Assembly: GCA_964445815.1 (NCBI GenBank)
Contig: CAYULW010000001.1
Span: 310,001-374,000, forward strand
Direction of reading: 5' to 3'
Length of the DNA stretch: 64,000 nucleotides
Origin: CAYULW01 sp964445815
Lineage (GTDB): Bacteria > Bacteroidota > Bacteroidia > Flavobacteriales_E > Vicingaceae
Shown: in pieces, positions 51,955-60,364 of the stretch
How positions within the stretch are numbered: the stretch's first letter is position 1
How the letters are laid out: each line of letters begins with the position of its first letter
Notes under the pieces: generated by a model
The model's database searches: none
What the model saw: only the letters and a program-made list of their open reading frames with translations
Told to the model about the DNA's origin: nothing
Made by a program: the position numbers and the translations under genes

Positions 51955-53334
51955 ATGCATCAAGAAGCAGCGATAAGAGAACCACTTATTTTAGGAGAAA
52001 AGACCTATGGTCAGATTACTGATGATGTCATGGCTCCTGTGGTGGGAAAAGCAAATAAATCATGGTGGATCGTTTTTGGAATCTCAGCAGTTATGGCCCT
52101 ATGGGGAATAGGATGTATCCTTTACCTGTTGGGAACAGGTGTTGGAACTTGGGGATTGAATAAAACGGTCGGTTGGGCATGGGACATTACCAACTTCGTT
52201 TGGTGGGTAGGAATCGGTCACGCCGGAACATTAATTTCTGCTGTACTCTTATTATTCAGACAAAAATGGAGAATGGCGATTAACCGTTCTGCAGAGGCAA
52301 TGACCATTTTTGCTGTAATGATGGCCGCAGTTTGGCCTGGCATTCACATGGGAAGAATCTGGTTGGCCTACTTTGTGTTTCCATTGCCCAATCAATTTGG
52401 GTCATTATGGGTGAACTTTAACTCGCCTTTATTGTGGGATGTGTTTGCGATTTCTACGTACTTCTCCGTATCATTGGTTTTCTGGTACATTGGTTTAATT
52501 CCTGATTTTGCGACCATCAGAGACAAAGTCACCCAAAACGTGCCGAAACGAATTTACAGTCTATTAAGTTTTGGATGGACCGGAAACGCAAAAGCATGGA
52601 ATCGATTTGAAGAAATTTCTTTGGTATTGGCTGGATTAGCTACACCACTTGTATTCTCAGTTCACTCTATTGTATCCATGGACTTTGCCACTTCGGTTAT
52701 TCCCGGATGGCACACCACGATCTTCCCTCCGTATTTCGTATCAGGTGCCGTATTCTCAGGTTTTGCTATGGTGCAAACCTTATTAATTATCATGAGAAAG
52801 GTGATGAATCTGGAGAATTACATTACCGTAAAGCACATTGAATACATGAACATTGTGATTATCGTAACAGGATCAATTGTTGGTGTTGCTTATTTGACAG
52901 AGTTATTTATTTCTTGGTATTCAGGTGTGGAGTATGAGGCTTATGCCTTTATCAATAGAGCAACCGGTCCTTATTGGTGGTCGTATTGGGCCATGATGAC
53001 CTGTAATGTGATTTCACCTCAGGTATTCTGGTTTAAGAAGCTAAGAACCAACATCATGTTTACTTTCTTTATGTCTATTGTTGTAAATATTGGTATGTGG
53101 TTTGAGCGGTTTGTGATCATTGTGACCTCGCTTCATAGGGATTACTTGCCTTCAAGTTGGACCATGTTTCACCCGACATTTGTTGATATAGGTTGTTTTA
53201 TTGGCACAATTGGAATTTTCTTCGTCCTGTTCCTCTTGTTTGCAAGATTCTTCCCTGTATTACCATTGAATGAATTGAAGACCATTTTAAAATCTTCAGG
53301 CGAGCAGTATAAATCAAAATCTCAAGAGCATTAA
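51955..53334 (+). CDS. actC: ActC, NrfD/PsrC-like quinol-oxidising membrane subunit
   Basis: 459 residues with about ten transmembrane helices. The conserved loops are WAWDITNFVWWVGIGHAGTL (first helix pair), VWPGIHMGRIWLAYFVFP, PLVFSVHSIVSMDFATSVIP and WHTTIFPPYFVSGAVFSGF, all typical of the NrfD-like subunits in Alternative Complex III. It should carry a quinol-binding site and possible proton path. ActF downstream is the second protein of this fold. Short gaps on both sides (12 and 10 nt) show a single transcript. Confidence 0.96.
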   Translation: MHQEAAIREPLILGEKTYGQITDDVMAPVVGKANKSWWIVFGISAVMALWGIGCILYLLGTGVGTWGLNKTVGWAWDITNFVWWVGIGHAGTLISAVLLLFRQKWRMAINRSAEAMTIFAVMMAAVWPGIHMGRIWLAYFVFPLPNQFGSLWVNFNSPLLWDVFAISTYFSVSLVFWYIGLIPDFATIRDKVTQNVPKRIYSLLSFGWTGNAKAWNRFEEISLVLAGLATPLVFSVHSIVSMDFATSVIPGWHTTIFPPYFVSGAVFSGFAMVQTLLIIMRKVMNLENYITVKHIEYMNIVIIVTGSIVGVAYLTELFISWYSGVEYEAYAFINRATGPYWWSYWAMMTCNVISPQVFWFKKLRTNIMFTFFMSIVVNIGMWFERFVIIVTSLHRDYLPSSWTMFHPTFVDIGCFIGTIGIFFVLFLLFARFFPVLPLNELKTILKSSGEQYKSKSQEH

Positions 53335-53344
53335 TAGTAGCAAA

Positions 53345-53869
53345 ATGGCAGATAAAGTAATATATGCAATGTACGATGACGACCAAGTGCTTTTAGAAGG
53401 TGCAAAGAACTTGGTTGCAAAGGGAATACATATTCGAGATGTTTTCTCACCTTTTCCAATTCATGGAATAGACCCTGTAATTGGAATTAAACAAACACGA
53501 CTGGCCATTTGTGCTTTTCTTTATGGACTAATTGGAACAAGCTTGGCTTTATTCGGGATGTACTATTTCATGGTTGCCGATTGGCCGATGAATATTGGAG
53601 GTAAACCAAATTTTCAGTTCTATCAGAACATTCCGGCTTTTGTTCCGATTACTTTTGAGTTTACGGTTCTATTGGCTGCGCACGGTATGGCACTCACTTT
53701 TTTCATTCGTAACTGGACTTTGCCGGGTATAAAGGCTAGAAACCCTTATCCGGAAACGACGAATGATCGATTTGTAATGGAAATCCATACACATGATAAT
53801 AACATGAGTTCTGATGAATTGGCAAAACACATCAGTGAAACCGGAAGTATCAATATTGAAGAAAGATAA
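53345..53869 (+). CDS. actD: ActD, DUF3341 subunit of Alternative Complex III
   Basis: 174 residues. A cytoplasmic N-terminal domain (ADKVIYAMYDDDQVLLEGAK) is followed by two transmembrane helices (about 57-80 and 100-122), and a C-terminal cytoplasmic tail (ARNPYPETTNDRFVMEIHTH). This is the DUF3341 family, a structural membrane subunit that holds the ActC and ActF modules. Length and position are as expected. Confidence 0.95.
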   Translation: MADKVIYAMYDDDQVLLEGAKNLVAKGIHIRDVFSPFPIHGIDPVIGIKQTRLAICAFLYGLIGTSLALFGMYYFMVADWPMNIGGKPNFQFYQNIPAFVPITFEFTVLLAAHGMALTFFIRNWTLPGIKARNPYPETTNDRFVMEIHTHDNNMSSDELAKHISETGSINIEER

Positions 53870-53880
53870 TTAGTTTATTC

Positions 53881-54516
53881 ATGAAAAGATTAAATAAAAT
53901 ATTCACATTTATTGTTCCGTCAGCATTTCTTGCTTTAGTGGGGTGTAATGATCCACAAAGTCCTGGTGTAGAATACATGCCTGATATGTATCGCTCACCT
54001 GCCATAGAAGTGTATGTAGATTATGAAAATAACGATACCATAAGTGCTCGAATGGCTCCTGAGAATGCAATTCCAAGAGGATATAAGCCCTATGCCTATA
54101 ACAATACCCCGGAAGATTATGAATTAGCGGGACAGAATTTAAAAAATCCTCTTGAATTAGACGACAAAGTTTTAGCTCAAGGCAAACAATTGTATACTTC
54201 TTTTTGTGCACATTGTCATGGGAAAAAAGGAAAGGGTGAAGGATCAATTCAAAATCCGATTTATGGAGCAGTGCCTTCTTATGTAGATGAGACACCTAAT
54301 CGAAGAGGAAATAGAGCAATGATTGATTTGAAAGAAGGACACATTTACCATACCATTATGTATGGTCTAAATGCAATGGGCCCGCATTCGAGTTTAATAA
54401 GAGAAGAGGATAGATGGAAGATTGTAGCCTATGTTCAAACCCTTCAGGGAAAAGACGTTTTGGCAAAAGAAATGCCAATGGCCGCTAATGATACAGTTAA
54501 TAACGAATTGAAATAA
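53881..54516 (+). CDS. actE: ActE, monohaem cytochrome c lipoprotein of Alternative Complex III
   Basis: 211 residues. The lipobox LVGC gives lipid-anchored Cys22; the haem site is CAHCH at 109-113 in SFCAHCHGKKGKGEG, with the probable axial Met in YGLNAMGPHSS. The N-terminal PGVEYMPDMYRSPAIEVY segment is typical of ActE. It passes electrons from ActA toward the terminal oxidase at the periplasmic face. Located between actD and actF with 11-nt gaps. Confidence 0.95.
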   Translation: MKRLNKIFTFIVPSAFLALVGCNDPQSPGVEYMPDMYRSPAIEVYVDYENNDTISARMAPENAIPRGYKPYAYNNTPEDYELAGQNLKNPLELDDKVLAQGKQLYTSFCAHCHGKKGKGEGSIQNPIYGAVPSYVDETPNRRGNRAMIDLKEGHIYHTIMYGLNAMGPHSSLIREEDRWKIVAYVQTLQGKDVLAKEMPMAANDTVNNELK

Positions 54517-54527
54517 GGATTTAAGAA

Positions 54528-55736
54528 ATGGATTTTATTTTCAGTAAAAAATCAAAAATGATCTTCACCATTATGATGTTGGTGGGTGTCATTGCAATGG
54601 TATATGGTTTTCTGCATGGCGGAGATCATGGACACGATCGTTTTTGGGCGAATATATTTGTGAACGGCTTTTTCTTTTTTGCCATTAGTCTAGGAGCTTT
54701 GTTCTTTTTGGCTCTGCAGTATGCTACGGAGGCAAGTTATATGGTGGTGATGAAAAGAGTAATAGAAGGCATTACTCAGTTCATTTTTGTTGGCGCAGGT
54801 ATACTTGTGATTTTCTTTTTAGCAGGCTCACTTCACTGGCACCACATTTACCATTGGATGGATCCTATGGTTTATATTGAATTTTTAGAAGATGGAACAC
54901 CCAATCCGGAGTACGATGAAATTATAGCTGGAAAAGCGGCTTATCTAAATTTACCTTTCTTCTGGATAAGAACACTTGCTTACTTAGGTGTGTGGTGTTT
55001 TTTCGCCTATTTATTCAGAAAAAGATCTTTGCAAGAAGATATGGAAGGCGGAACGAAGTTGCATTTCAAAAACATGACTTCAGCAGCCATCTTCTTGGTC
55101 TTTTTTGCCTTTACTTCATCTACAGCATCTTGGGATTGGATCATGTCAATTGATACGCATTGGTTCAGTACGCTATTTGGCTGGTATGTCTTTTCCGGTA
55201 TATGGGTAAGTGCAATGATATTCTTGGTATTGGTGTCGATTTACTTAAAGGGTAAGGGCTTCTTACCAAATATGAATCATAGCCACATGCATGATATCGG
55301 AAAGTGGGTATTTGCCATTAGCTTTTTATGGACTTACTTATGGTTTTCTCAATTCATGTTGATTTGGTATTCAAATATTCCTGAAGAAGTGACTTATTAC
55401 ATTACGAGAATTCATGATTATAAAGGTTTATTCTTTGGTGTATTCTTTACAAACTTCTTATTCCCAATGATCATCTTAATGTCAAGAGATACAAAACGCT
55501 CTATTGGTTATTTGATTGTAGTTGGCTGTATCATCTTCATTGGCCACTGGTTAGACGTTTTCTTGATGGTTACACCAGGAAGTTTGGGACATCTAGAATT
55601 CGGATTTATGGAAATAGGAATGTTTATCGGGTTTTTAGGCTTGTTTTTATTTATAGTATTTAATGCGTTTACCAAAGCTCCATTGACGGTGAAAAATCAC
55701 CCATTCCTTGAAGAAAGTAAACATTTACATATCTAA
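54528..55736 (+). CDS. actF: ActF, second quinol-oxidoreductase-type membrane subunit
   Basis: 402 residues with about ten transmembrane segments. Conserved loops include GSLHWHHIYHWMDP, STASWDWIMSIDTHWFSTLF (with the D-W-I-M-S motif) and WTYLWFSQFMLIWYSNIPEE. It is the NrfD-like partner of ActC within Alternative Complex III. The oxidase subunit II gene coxB follows 15 nt later, so the supercomplex is encoded as one unit. Confidence 0.95.
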   Translation: MDFIFSKKSKMIFTIMMLVGVIAMVYGFLHGGDHGHDRFWANIFVNGFFFFAISLGALFFLALQYATEASYMVVMKRVIEGITQFIFVGAGILVIFFLAGSLHWHHIYHWMDPMVYIEFLEDGTPNPEYDEIIAGKAAYLNLPFFWIRTLAYLGVWCFFAYLFRKRSLQEDMEGGTKLHFKNMTSAAIFLVFFAFTSSTASWDWIMSIDTHWFSTLFGWYVFSGIWVSAMIFLVLVSIYLKGKGFLPNMNHSHMHDIGKWVFAISFLWTYLWFSQFMLIWYSNIPEEVTYYITRIHDYKGLFFGVFFTNFLFPMIILMSRDTKRSIGYLIVVGCIIFIGHWLDVFLMVTPGSLGHLEFGFMEIGMFIGFLGLFLFIVFNAFTKAPLTVKNHPFLEESKHLHI

Positions 55737-55751
55737 AATTAGAAGAAAGAA

Positions 55752-56825
55752 ATGTTGGATTTGTTAATTATAGTAGCCGTTGTATTAGGAATTATTGCAA
55801 TTTCTAAAGTGATTAATGTTTTGGAGTTGGCAAATAATGTCAAAGGTTCCGAAAGCTATGAAGTCACTGATAAAGATAATCGTACTCAATCTAGGTTGAT
55901 GCCGCTATTTCTGATTGCCTACTTTGCATTTATTATCTGGCAGCTGGTTAAATGGGGAGACTACGTTTTGCCTGAATCAGCTTCAGAGCATGGTGTAGTA
56001 ATAGATGAGTTAATGAGCATCACTTGGATGATTATCATTCCTGTGTTTATTGTGACTCATGTTTTACTTTTCTATTTCGCATGGAAATATGCATACGATA
56101 AAAACAGAAAGGCTCAATTTTTTGCCCATAATAATAAATTAGAAGCTGCTTGGACAGGAGTTCCTGCTTTAGTGCTTTTAATTTTGATTCTTTATGGCTT
56201 AAACATTTGGAATGAGGTGATGACTCCTTTAACGGAGGAAGATGATAAGATAGAAATAGAACTGTATGCACGTCAGTTTGACTGGACAGCCAGATATCCC
56301 GGTGAAGATGGGCAATTTGGAGCAGCTGATGTTCGATTTATAGAAGGAGTAAATATGCTGGGAATAGATTCCTCAGATCAAAAAGCTTGGGATGATAAAT
56401 ACGTTAAAGCAGAATTTCATTTACCGGTTAATAAGCATGTTCAATTCTATTTTAGAGCGCAGGATGTGATTCATAGTGCTTATATGCCCCATTTTAGAGC
56501 TCAAATGAACTGTGTACCCGGTATGGTGACTCGATTCAACTTTAAGCCGACGAAAACAACTGAAGAAATGCGTGAATTGACAGGTAATCCGGAATTCACA
56601 TATTATCTGTTATGCAATAAGATTTGTGGTGCGGCACATTACAACATGAAAATGGAAATTATTGTTGAAAGTGAGGAAGACTATAACACTTGGCTAAGTG
56701 AACAAAATGAGTTTTTAGCAGTTGAAGAGAATACAGATGATTCTGATCAAGATTCTATTGAGGAATCGGATGAAGAAGCATCAGAAGAAGAAAATGAGAA
56801 CAGCGAGCAAACCGCTTCATTATAA
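55752..56825 (+). CDS. coxB: Cytochrome c oxidase subunit II
   Basis: 357 residues. Four hydrophobic segments (about 1-18, 50-70, 94-120 and 132-152) precede the periplasmic cupredoxin domain. CuA ligands are visible: His in VIHSAYMPHFRAQ, Cys and His in LLCNKICGAAHYNM (the C-x-x-x-C-x-x-x-H-x-x-M set). No cytochrome c domain is fused at the C-terminus, so electrons come from ActE or ActA directly or through a soluble cytochrome. The last 33 residues are almost entirely Glu, Asp, Ser and Asn, a disordered acidic tail unusual for this family. Confidence 0.95.
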   Translation: MLDLLIIVAVVLGIIAISKVINVLELANNVKGSESYEVTDKDNRTQSRLMPLFLIAYFAFIIWQLVKWGDYVLPESASEHGVVIDELMSITWMIIIPVFIVTHVLLFYFAWKYAYDKNRKAQFFAHNNKLEAAWTGVPALVLLILILYGLNIWNEVMTPLTEEDDKIEIELYARQFDWTARYPGEDGQFGAADVRFIEGVNMLGIDSSDQKAWDDKYVKAEFHLPVNKHVQFYFRAQDVIHSAYMPHFRAQMNCVPGMVTRFNFKPTKTTEEMRELTGNPEFTYYLLCNKICGAAHYNMKMEIIVESEEDYNTWLSEQNEFLAVEENTDDSDQDSIEESDEEASEEENENSEQTASL

Positions 56826-56848
56826 TAAATTGTAAACAAACAAGGATA

Positions 56849-58636
56849 ATGGCAGGAACAGCACATCATCATCAAGATAACGACTTTTTATTCAAGTACA
56901 TTTTCAGTACGGATCATAAAATGATCGCTAAGCAATTCTTTATCACAGGTTCTTTCATGGGACTTGTCGGAATGCTCATGTCAACAATATTTAGATTGCA
57001 GTTAGGCTATCAGGGAGAAAGCTTTCCGATTTTGGAATCTTTCATGCCAAACTGGGCGCCTGATGGTATTTTATCTCCAGATAAATACTTGGCTTTGGTT
57101 ACATTGCATGGTACCATCATGGTTTTCTTTTTGCTAACAGCGGGTTTGAGTGGAACGTTTAGTAACCTCTTAATTCCATTGCAATTAGGAGCACGGGATA
57201 TGGCTTCAGGCTTTATGAACCTATTATCTTATTGGTTTTTCTTCTTGTCTTCATGCATAATGATCGCCTCTATATTTGTGGAAGGTGGTCCTGCATCCGG
57301 AGGTTGGACGATATATCCACCTTTGAGTGCTTTGCCTCAAGCAATACCAGGTTCCGGTTTAGGGATGACCTTGTGGATTGTTTCAATGGCTCTATTTATC
57401 GTCTCTTCTTTATTGGGAAGTTTGAATTATATCGTGACAGTATTTAATCTGAGAACAAAAGGAATGACCATGACAAGAATGCCATTAACCATTTGGGCTT
57501 TCTTGATCACAGCTGTCCTTGGTGTATTGTCTTTCCCCGTTTTATTCGCTGCAGTACTTCTATTATTATTTGATAGAAGTTTTGGGACTAGTTTTTACTT
57601 GTCTGATATTTATATTGCAGGAAAGGCATTAGAAGTAGACGGAGGTAGTCCAATATTGTTTGAACATTTATTCTGGTTCTTGGGGCACCCGGAAGTATAC
57701 ATTATCTTACTTCCTGCATTAGGGATTACTTCTGAGGTTGTAGCGACCAACTCTAGAAAACCGATCTTTGGATATAGAGCGATGATTGGTTCAATTTTGG
57801 CCATCGCATTCATCTCTTTCTTAGTATGGGGTCATCACATGTTTGTGACAGGGATGAACCCATTTTTAGGTGCGGTATTTACATTCACAACTTTATTGGT
57901 TGCAATTCCTTCAGCGGTTAAAGTATTCAACTACCTAACAACACTTTGGAAAGGAAATATTCGATTTACACCAGCTATGTTGTTTGCAATAGGTTTGGTT
58001 TCAACATTTATTACGGGTGGTTTAACGGGACTGATTTTAGGAGACTCTGCTCTGGATATTAATGTTCATGATACCTATTTTGTAGTGGGTCACTTCCATA
58101 TTGTTATGGGACTATCAGGGACTTTTGGAATGATTTGTGGAATCTACCATTGGTTCCCAAGGATGTTTGGAAGAATGATGAATAAGAACTTAGGGTATGC
58201 CCATTTTTGGTTAACCATTATTTCAGCATATGGAGTCTTCTTTCCAATGCATTTCCTTGGCTTGGCTGGTGTGCCAAGACGTTACTACACTAATTCGGAG
58301 TTTCCAATGTTTGACAACATGGTAGACATTAATGAAGTAGTTACAATTTGTGCTATAATTGCTGCAGCTGCACAGGCTTTATTCTTATATAATGTAATAT
58401 ACAGTATTTTCAAAGGGCCAAAAGCACCTCAAAATCCCTGGAATTCAAACACTTTGGAATGGACAGCACCTGTTGAGCATTTACACGGTAATTGGCCTGG
58501 TGAAATTCCTGAAGTGCATAGATGGGCATACGACTATAGTAAGGTAGACGAGAATGGAGATTATATCGGCGGCAAAGATTTTATTCCTCAAACTGTGCCT
58601 TTGGCAGAAGGTGAAGTTGACGAAGGAGGACATTAA
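56849..58636 (+). CDS. coxA: Cytochrome c oxidase subunit I
   Basis: 595 residues, the haem-copper catalytic subunit with at least twelve transmembrane helices. Markers of the A1 type are FWFLGHPEVYIILLPALG (CuB His, cross-linked Tyr, and Glu of the D-channel), WGHHMFVTG (two CuB His), and DTYFVVGHFHIVMG (haem ligands). An N-terminal LVTLHGTIMVFF carries the low-spin haem His. Reduces oxygen and pumps protons. No subunit III or IV genes follow; the operon ends here at a strong terminator, so these must be encoded elsewhere. Confidence 0.97.
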   Translation: MAGTAHHHQDNDFLFKYIFSTDHKMIAKQFFITGSFMGLVGMLMSTIFRLQLGYQGESFPILESFMPNWAPDGILSPDKYLALVTLHGTIMVFFLLTAGLSGTFSNLLIPLQLGARDMASGFMNLLSYWFFFLSSCIMIASIFVEGGPASGGWTIYPPLSALPQAIPGSGLGMTLWIVSMALFIVSSLLGSLNYIVTVFNLRTKGMTMTRMPLTIWAFLITAVLGVLSFPVLFAAVLLLLFDRSFGTSFYLSDIYIAGKALEVDGGSPILFEHLFWFLGHPEVYIILLPALGITSEVVATNSRKPIFGYRAMIGSILAIAFISFLVWGHHMFVTGMNPFLGAVFTFTTLLVAIPSAVKVFNYLTTLWKGNIRFTPAMLFAIGLVSTFITGGLTGLILGDSALDINVHDTYFVVGHFHIVMGLSGTFGMICGIYHWFPRMFGRMMNKNLGYAHFWLTIISAYGVFFPMHFLGLAGVPRRYYTNSEFPMFDNMVDINEVVTICAIIAAAAQALFLYNVIYSIFKGPKAPQNPWNSNTLEWTAPVEHLHGNWPGEIPEVHRWAYDYSKVDENGDYIGGKDFIPQTVPLAEGEVDEGGH

Positions 58637-58658
58637 TTTCTAACAATTAACACTTGAA

Positions 58659-58688
58659 TGTCCTTAACTTTGGTTAGGGACATTTTTT
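58659..58688 (+). terminator. Rho-independent terminator of the act-cox operon
   Basis: Ten-bp stem 58659-58668 with 58673-58682 (one G-U pair), tetraloop TTTG, then TTTTTT at 58683-58688. The T-run touches the next start codon at 58689. Confidence 0.9.
58665..58672 (+). promoter_or_regulatory. -7 box (TAACTTTG) inside the act-cox terminator hairpin
   Basis: TAACTTTG fits TAnnTTTG and occupies the left arm and loop of the terminator, 16 nt before the ATG at 58689. It would allow initiation for the downstream gene independent of read-through. Confidence 0.4.
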
Positions 58689-59315
58689 ATGCGTTTAATT
58701 TTCAATTTTTTATTCTTTGCGCTTTTGTGTTTTGAGTTGAATGCACAAAATTTTGAAAGAGAGATTAAATCGGCTCTGAAAGAAAAGCCACGCTTGGAAA
58801 TTAAACTCGATTCAAGAAATTCATTTATTAGTTCATCTAGAGTTCGTGTATTTGGATTAAAGATGGGTGTGGTATATGATGAAAAAATCTCCTTTGGCAT
58901 AGGCTATAACTTTCTTTTTCCTTCTCTTGATGATCGTATCGTTAACTATAAAAATAGTGGAGTAAGAGCAGAACTGTTTTATCGTTACTGGTCTCCATAT
59001 CTTGAATATGTGTTTTATGAAGATAAGAGGTGGCAATTATCAATTCCTGTTCAATTTGGTATAGGTAGTTCATTTTACAAAACGGATACTCCCGGTGCGT
59101 CAGAAGTGATCTTAAAAAAGACAGTAATGAGTTATGAGCCGGCAATTACTTTTCAATACCGCTTTTTAGATTATTTTGGTGCAGGTATGGGGATAGGATA
59201 CCGCTTGATGATTGTTCCGAATAATACTATTGAAGAACGATTCACCTCACCTGTATTCCTGTTTAAGTTTAAAATTTATTTTCAGGATTTCTACCATGAT
59301 TTAATTCAACGATGA
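58689..59315 (+). CDS. Outer membrane beta-barrel-like protein of unknown function
   Basis: 208 residues with a signal peptide (LIFNFLFFALLCFELNA, cleavage before Q). The rest alternates aromatic and polar residues as in small outer membrane barrels (KISFGIGYNFLFPS, VRAELFYRYWSPYLEYVFYE, IPVQFGIGSSFY), with the final strand FLFKFKIYFQDFYHD. No named family is evident. It has no visible ribosome-binding site, and its ATG follows the terminator T-run directly, so expression may depend on the box inside that hairpin. It precedes ruvB by 17 nt, but ruvB has its own promoter box. Confidence 0.75.
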   Translation: MRLIFNFLFFALLCFELNAQNFEREIKSALKEKPRLEIKLDSRNSFISSSRVRVFGLKMGVVYDEKISFGIGYNFLFPSLDDRIVNYKNSGVRAELFYRYWSPYLEYVFYEDKRWQLSIPVQFGIGSSFYKTDTPGASEVILKKTVMSYEPAITFQYRFLDYFGAGMGIGYRLMIVPNNTIEERFTSPVFLFKFKIYFQDFYHDLIQR

Positions 59316-59320
59316 TTGCT

Positions 59321-59328
59321 TAGATTTG
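59321..59328 (+). promoter_or_regulatory. -7 promoter box (TAGATTTG) 4 nt before the ruvB ATG
   Basis: TAGATTTG ends 4 nt before the ATG at 59333, the spacing also seen at 26045 and 46553. Candidate leaderless promoter for ruvB-queG. Confidence 0.5.
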
Positions 59329-59332
59329 ACTT

Positions 59333-60364
59333 ATGAATGAAAATCTCGACCCTTATAATGAAGAGTTGAATCGCGAAGAGAAGGATTTGGAAAAGGTATT
59401 ACGGCCTTTGTCATTTGATGACTTTACCGGACAAAAGAAGGTTGTCGAAAACTTGAAGGTTTTTGTGACTGCCGCAAATCAAAGGGGTGAGTCTTTAGAT
59501 CATGTCTTGCTTCATGGGCCACCGGGATTAGGAAAAACGACATTGGCCAATATTATTGCTAATGAATTAAATGTTGGATTTAGAGTCACATCCGGCCCTG
59601 TCTTGGAAAAGCCCGCTGATCTAGCGGGTTTATTAACAAATCTTGAAGAGGGAGATGTTTTATTTATAGATGAGATTCATCGTTTAAGTCCGGTGGTTGA
59701 GGAATACCTCTACTCAGCAATGGAGGATTATAAAATAGACATCATGATTGACTCTGGTCCGAATGCCAGAAGCGTCCAAATTACACTCAACCCTTTTACA
59801 CTTATAGGAGCAACAACCAGAGCAGGCTTGCTTACAGCTCCTCTACGTGCTCGATTTGGAATCAATTCAAGATTAGAATACTATGATAAATCTTTGTTGT
59901 CACAGATAGTTCATCGTTCTGCCGGGATTTTAAGCATAGAGATTGATAATGAAGCTGCTGATGAGATTGCGGGAAGAAGCAGAGGTACACCTAGAATAGT
60001 AAATGCTCTTCTAAGACGCGTCAGAGACTTTGCTCAGGTTAAAGGGGATGGCAAGATTAATCAGGATATTACATTAATAGGCTTGAATGCACTTAATGTC
60101 GATAAGTTTGGCTTAGATGAAATGGACAATAGAGTGCTTCTAACGATTATAGACAAATTTAACGGAGGACCTGTTGGAATAACGACGATAGCAACTGCTG
60201 TAGGAGAGCAGGCAGGAACCATAGAGGAGGTGTATGAACCATTTTTGATAAAGGAGGGCTTTATTTCTCGTACTCCCAGAGGAAGGCAAGCTACGGAGAG
60301 GGCCTATAAACATTTGGGGCGATTAAACCAAAAAGACGAAGGGACATTGTTTAGTCATGACTAA
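59333..60364 (+). CDS. ruvB: Holliday junction branch migration helicase RuvB
   Basis: 343 residues, the AAA+ motor that drives branch migration with RuvA. Walker A is GPPGLGKTTLAN, Walker B is VLFIDEIHRLSP, sensor 1 is LIGATTRAGLL with the arginine-finger segment TAPLRARFG, and the C-terminal winged helix (EPFLIKEGFISRTPRGRQAT) binds DNA. The length is normal. queG overlaps its last 8 nt. Confidence 0.97.
   Translation: MNENLDPYNEELNREEKDLEKVLRPLSFDDFTGQKKVVENLKVFVTAANQRGESLDHVLLHGPPGLGKTTLANIIANELNVGFRVTSGPVLEKPADLAGLLTNLEEGDVLFIDEIHRLSPVVEEYLYSAMEDYKIDIMIDSGPNARSVQITLNPFTLIGATTRAGLLTAPLRARFGINSRLEYYDKSLLSQIVHRSAGILSIEIDNEAADEIAGRSRGTPRIVNALLRRVRDFAQVKGDGKINQDITLIGLNALNVDKFGLDEMDNRVLLTIIDKFNGGPVGITTIATAVGEQAGTIEEVYEPFLIKEGFISRTPRGRQATERAYKHLGRLNQKDEGTLFSHD

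Noticed and set aside
53909..54295. 128-residue open frame on the minus strand inside actE
   Set aside because: Antisense shadow of a well-supported cytochrome gene; odd His/Leu-rich composition.
58637..58688. cox operon continuing into the next gene
   Set aside because: A strong intrinsic terminator follows coxA, and the next gene is an unrelated barrel protein.
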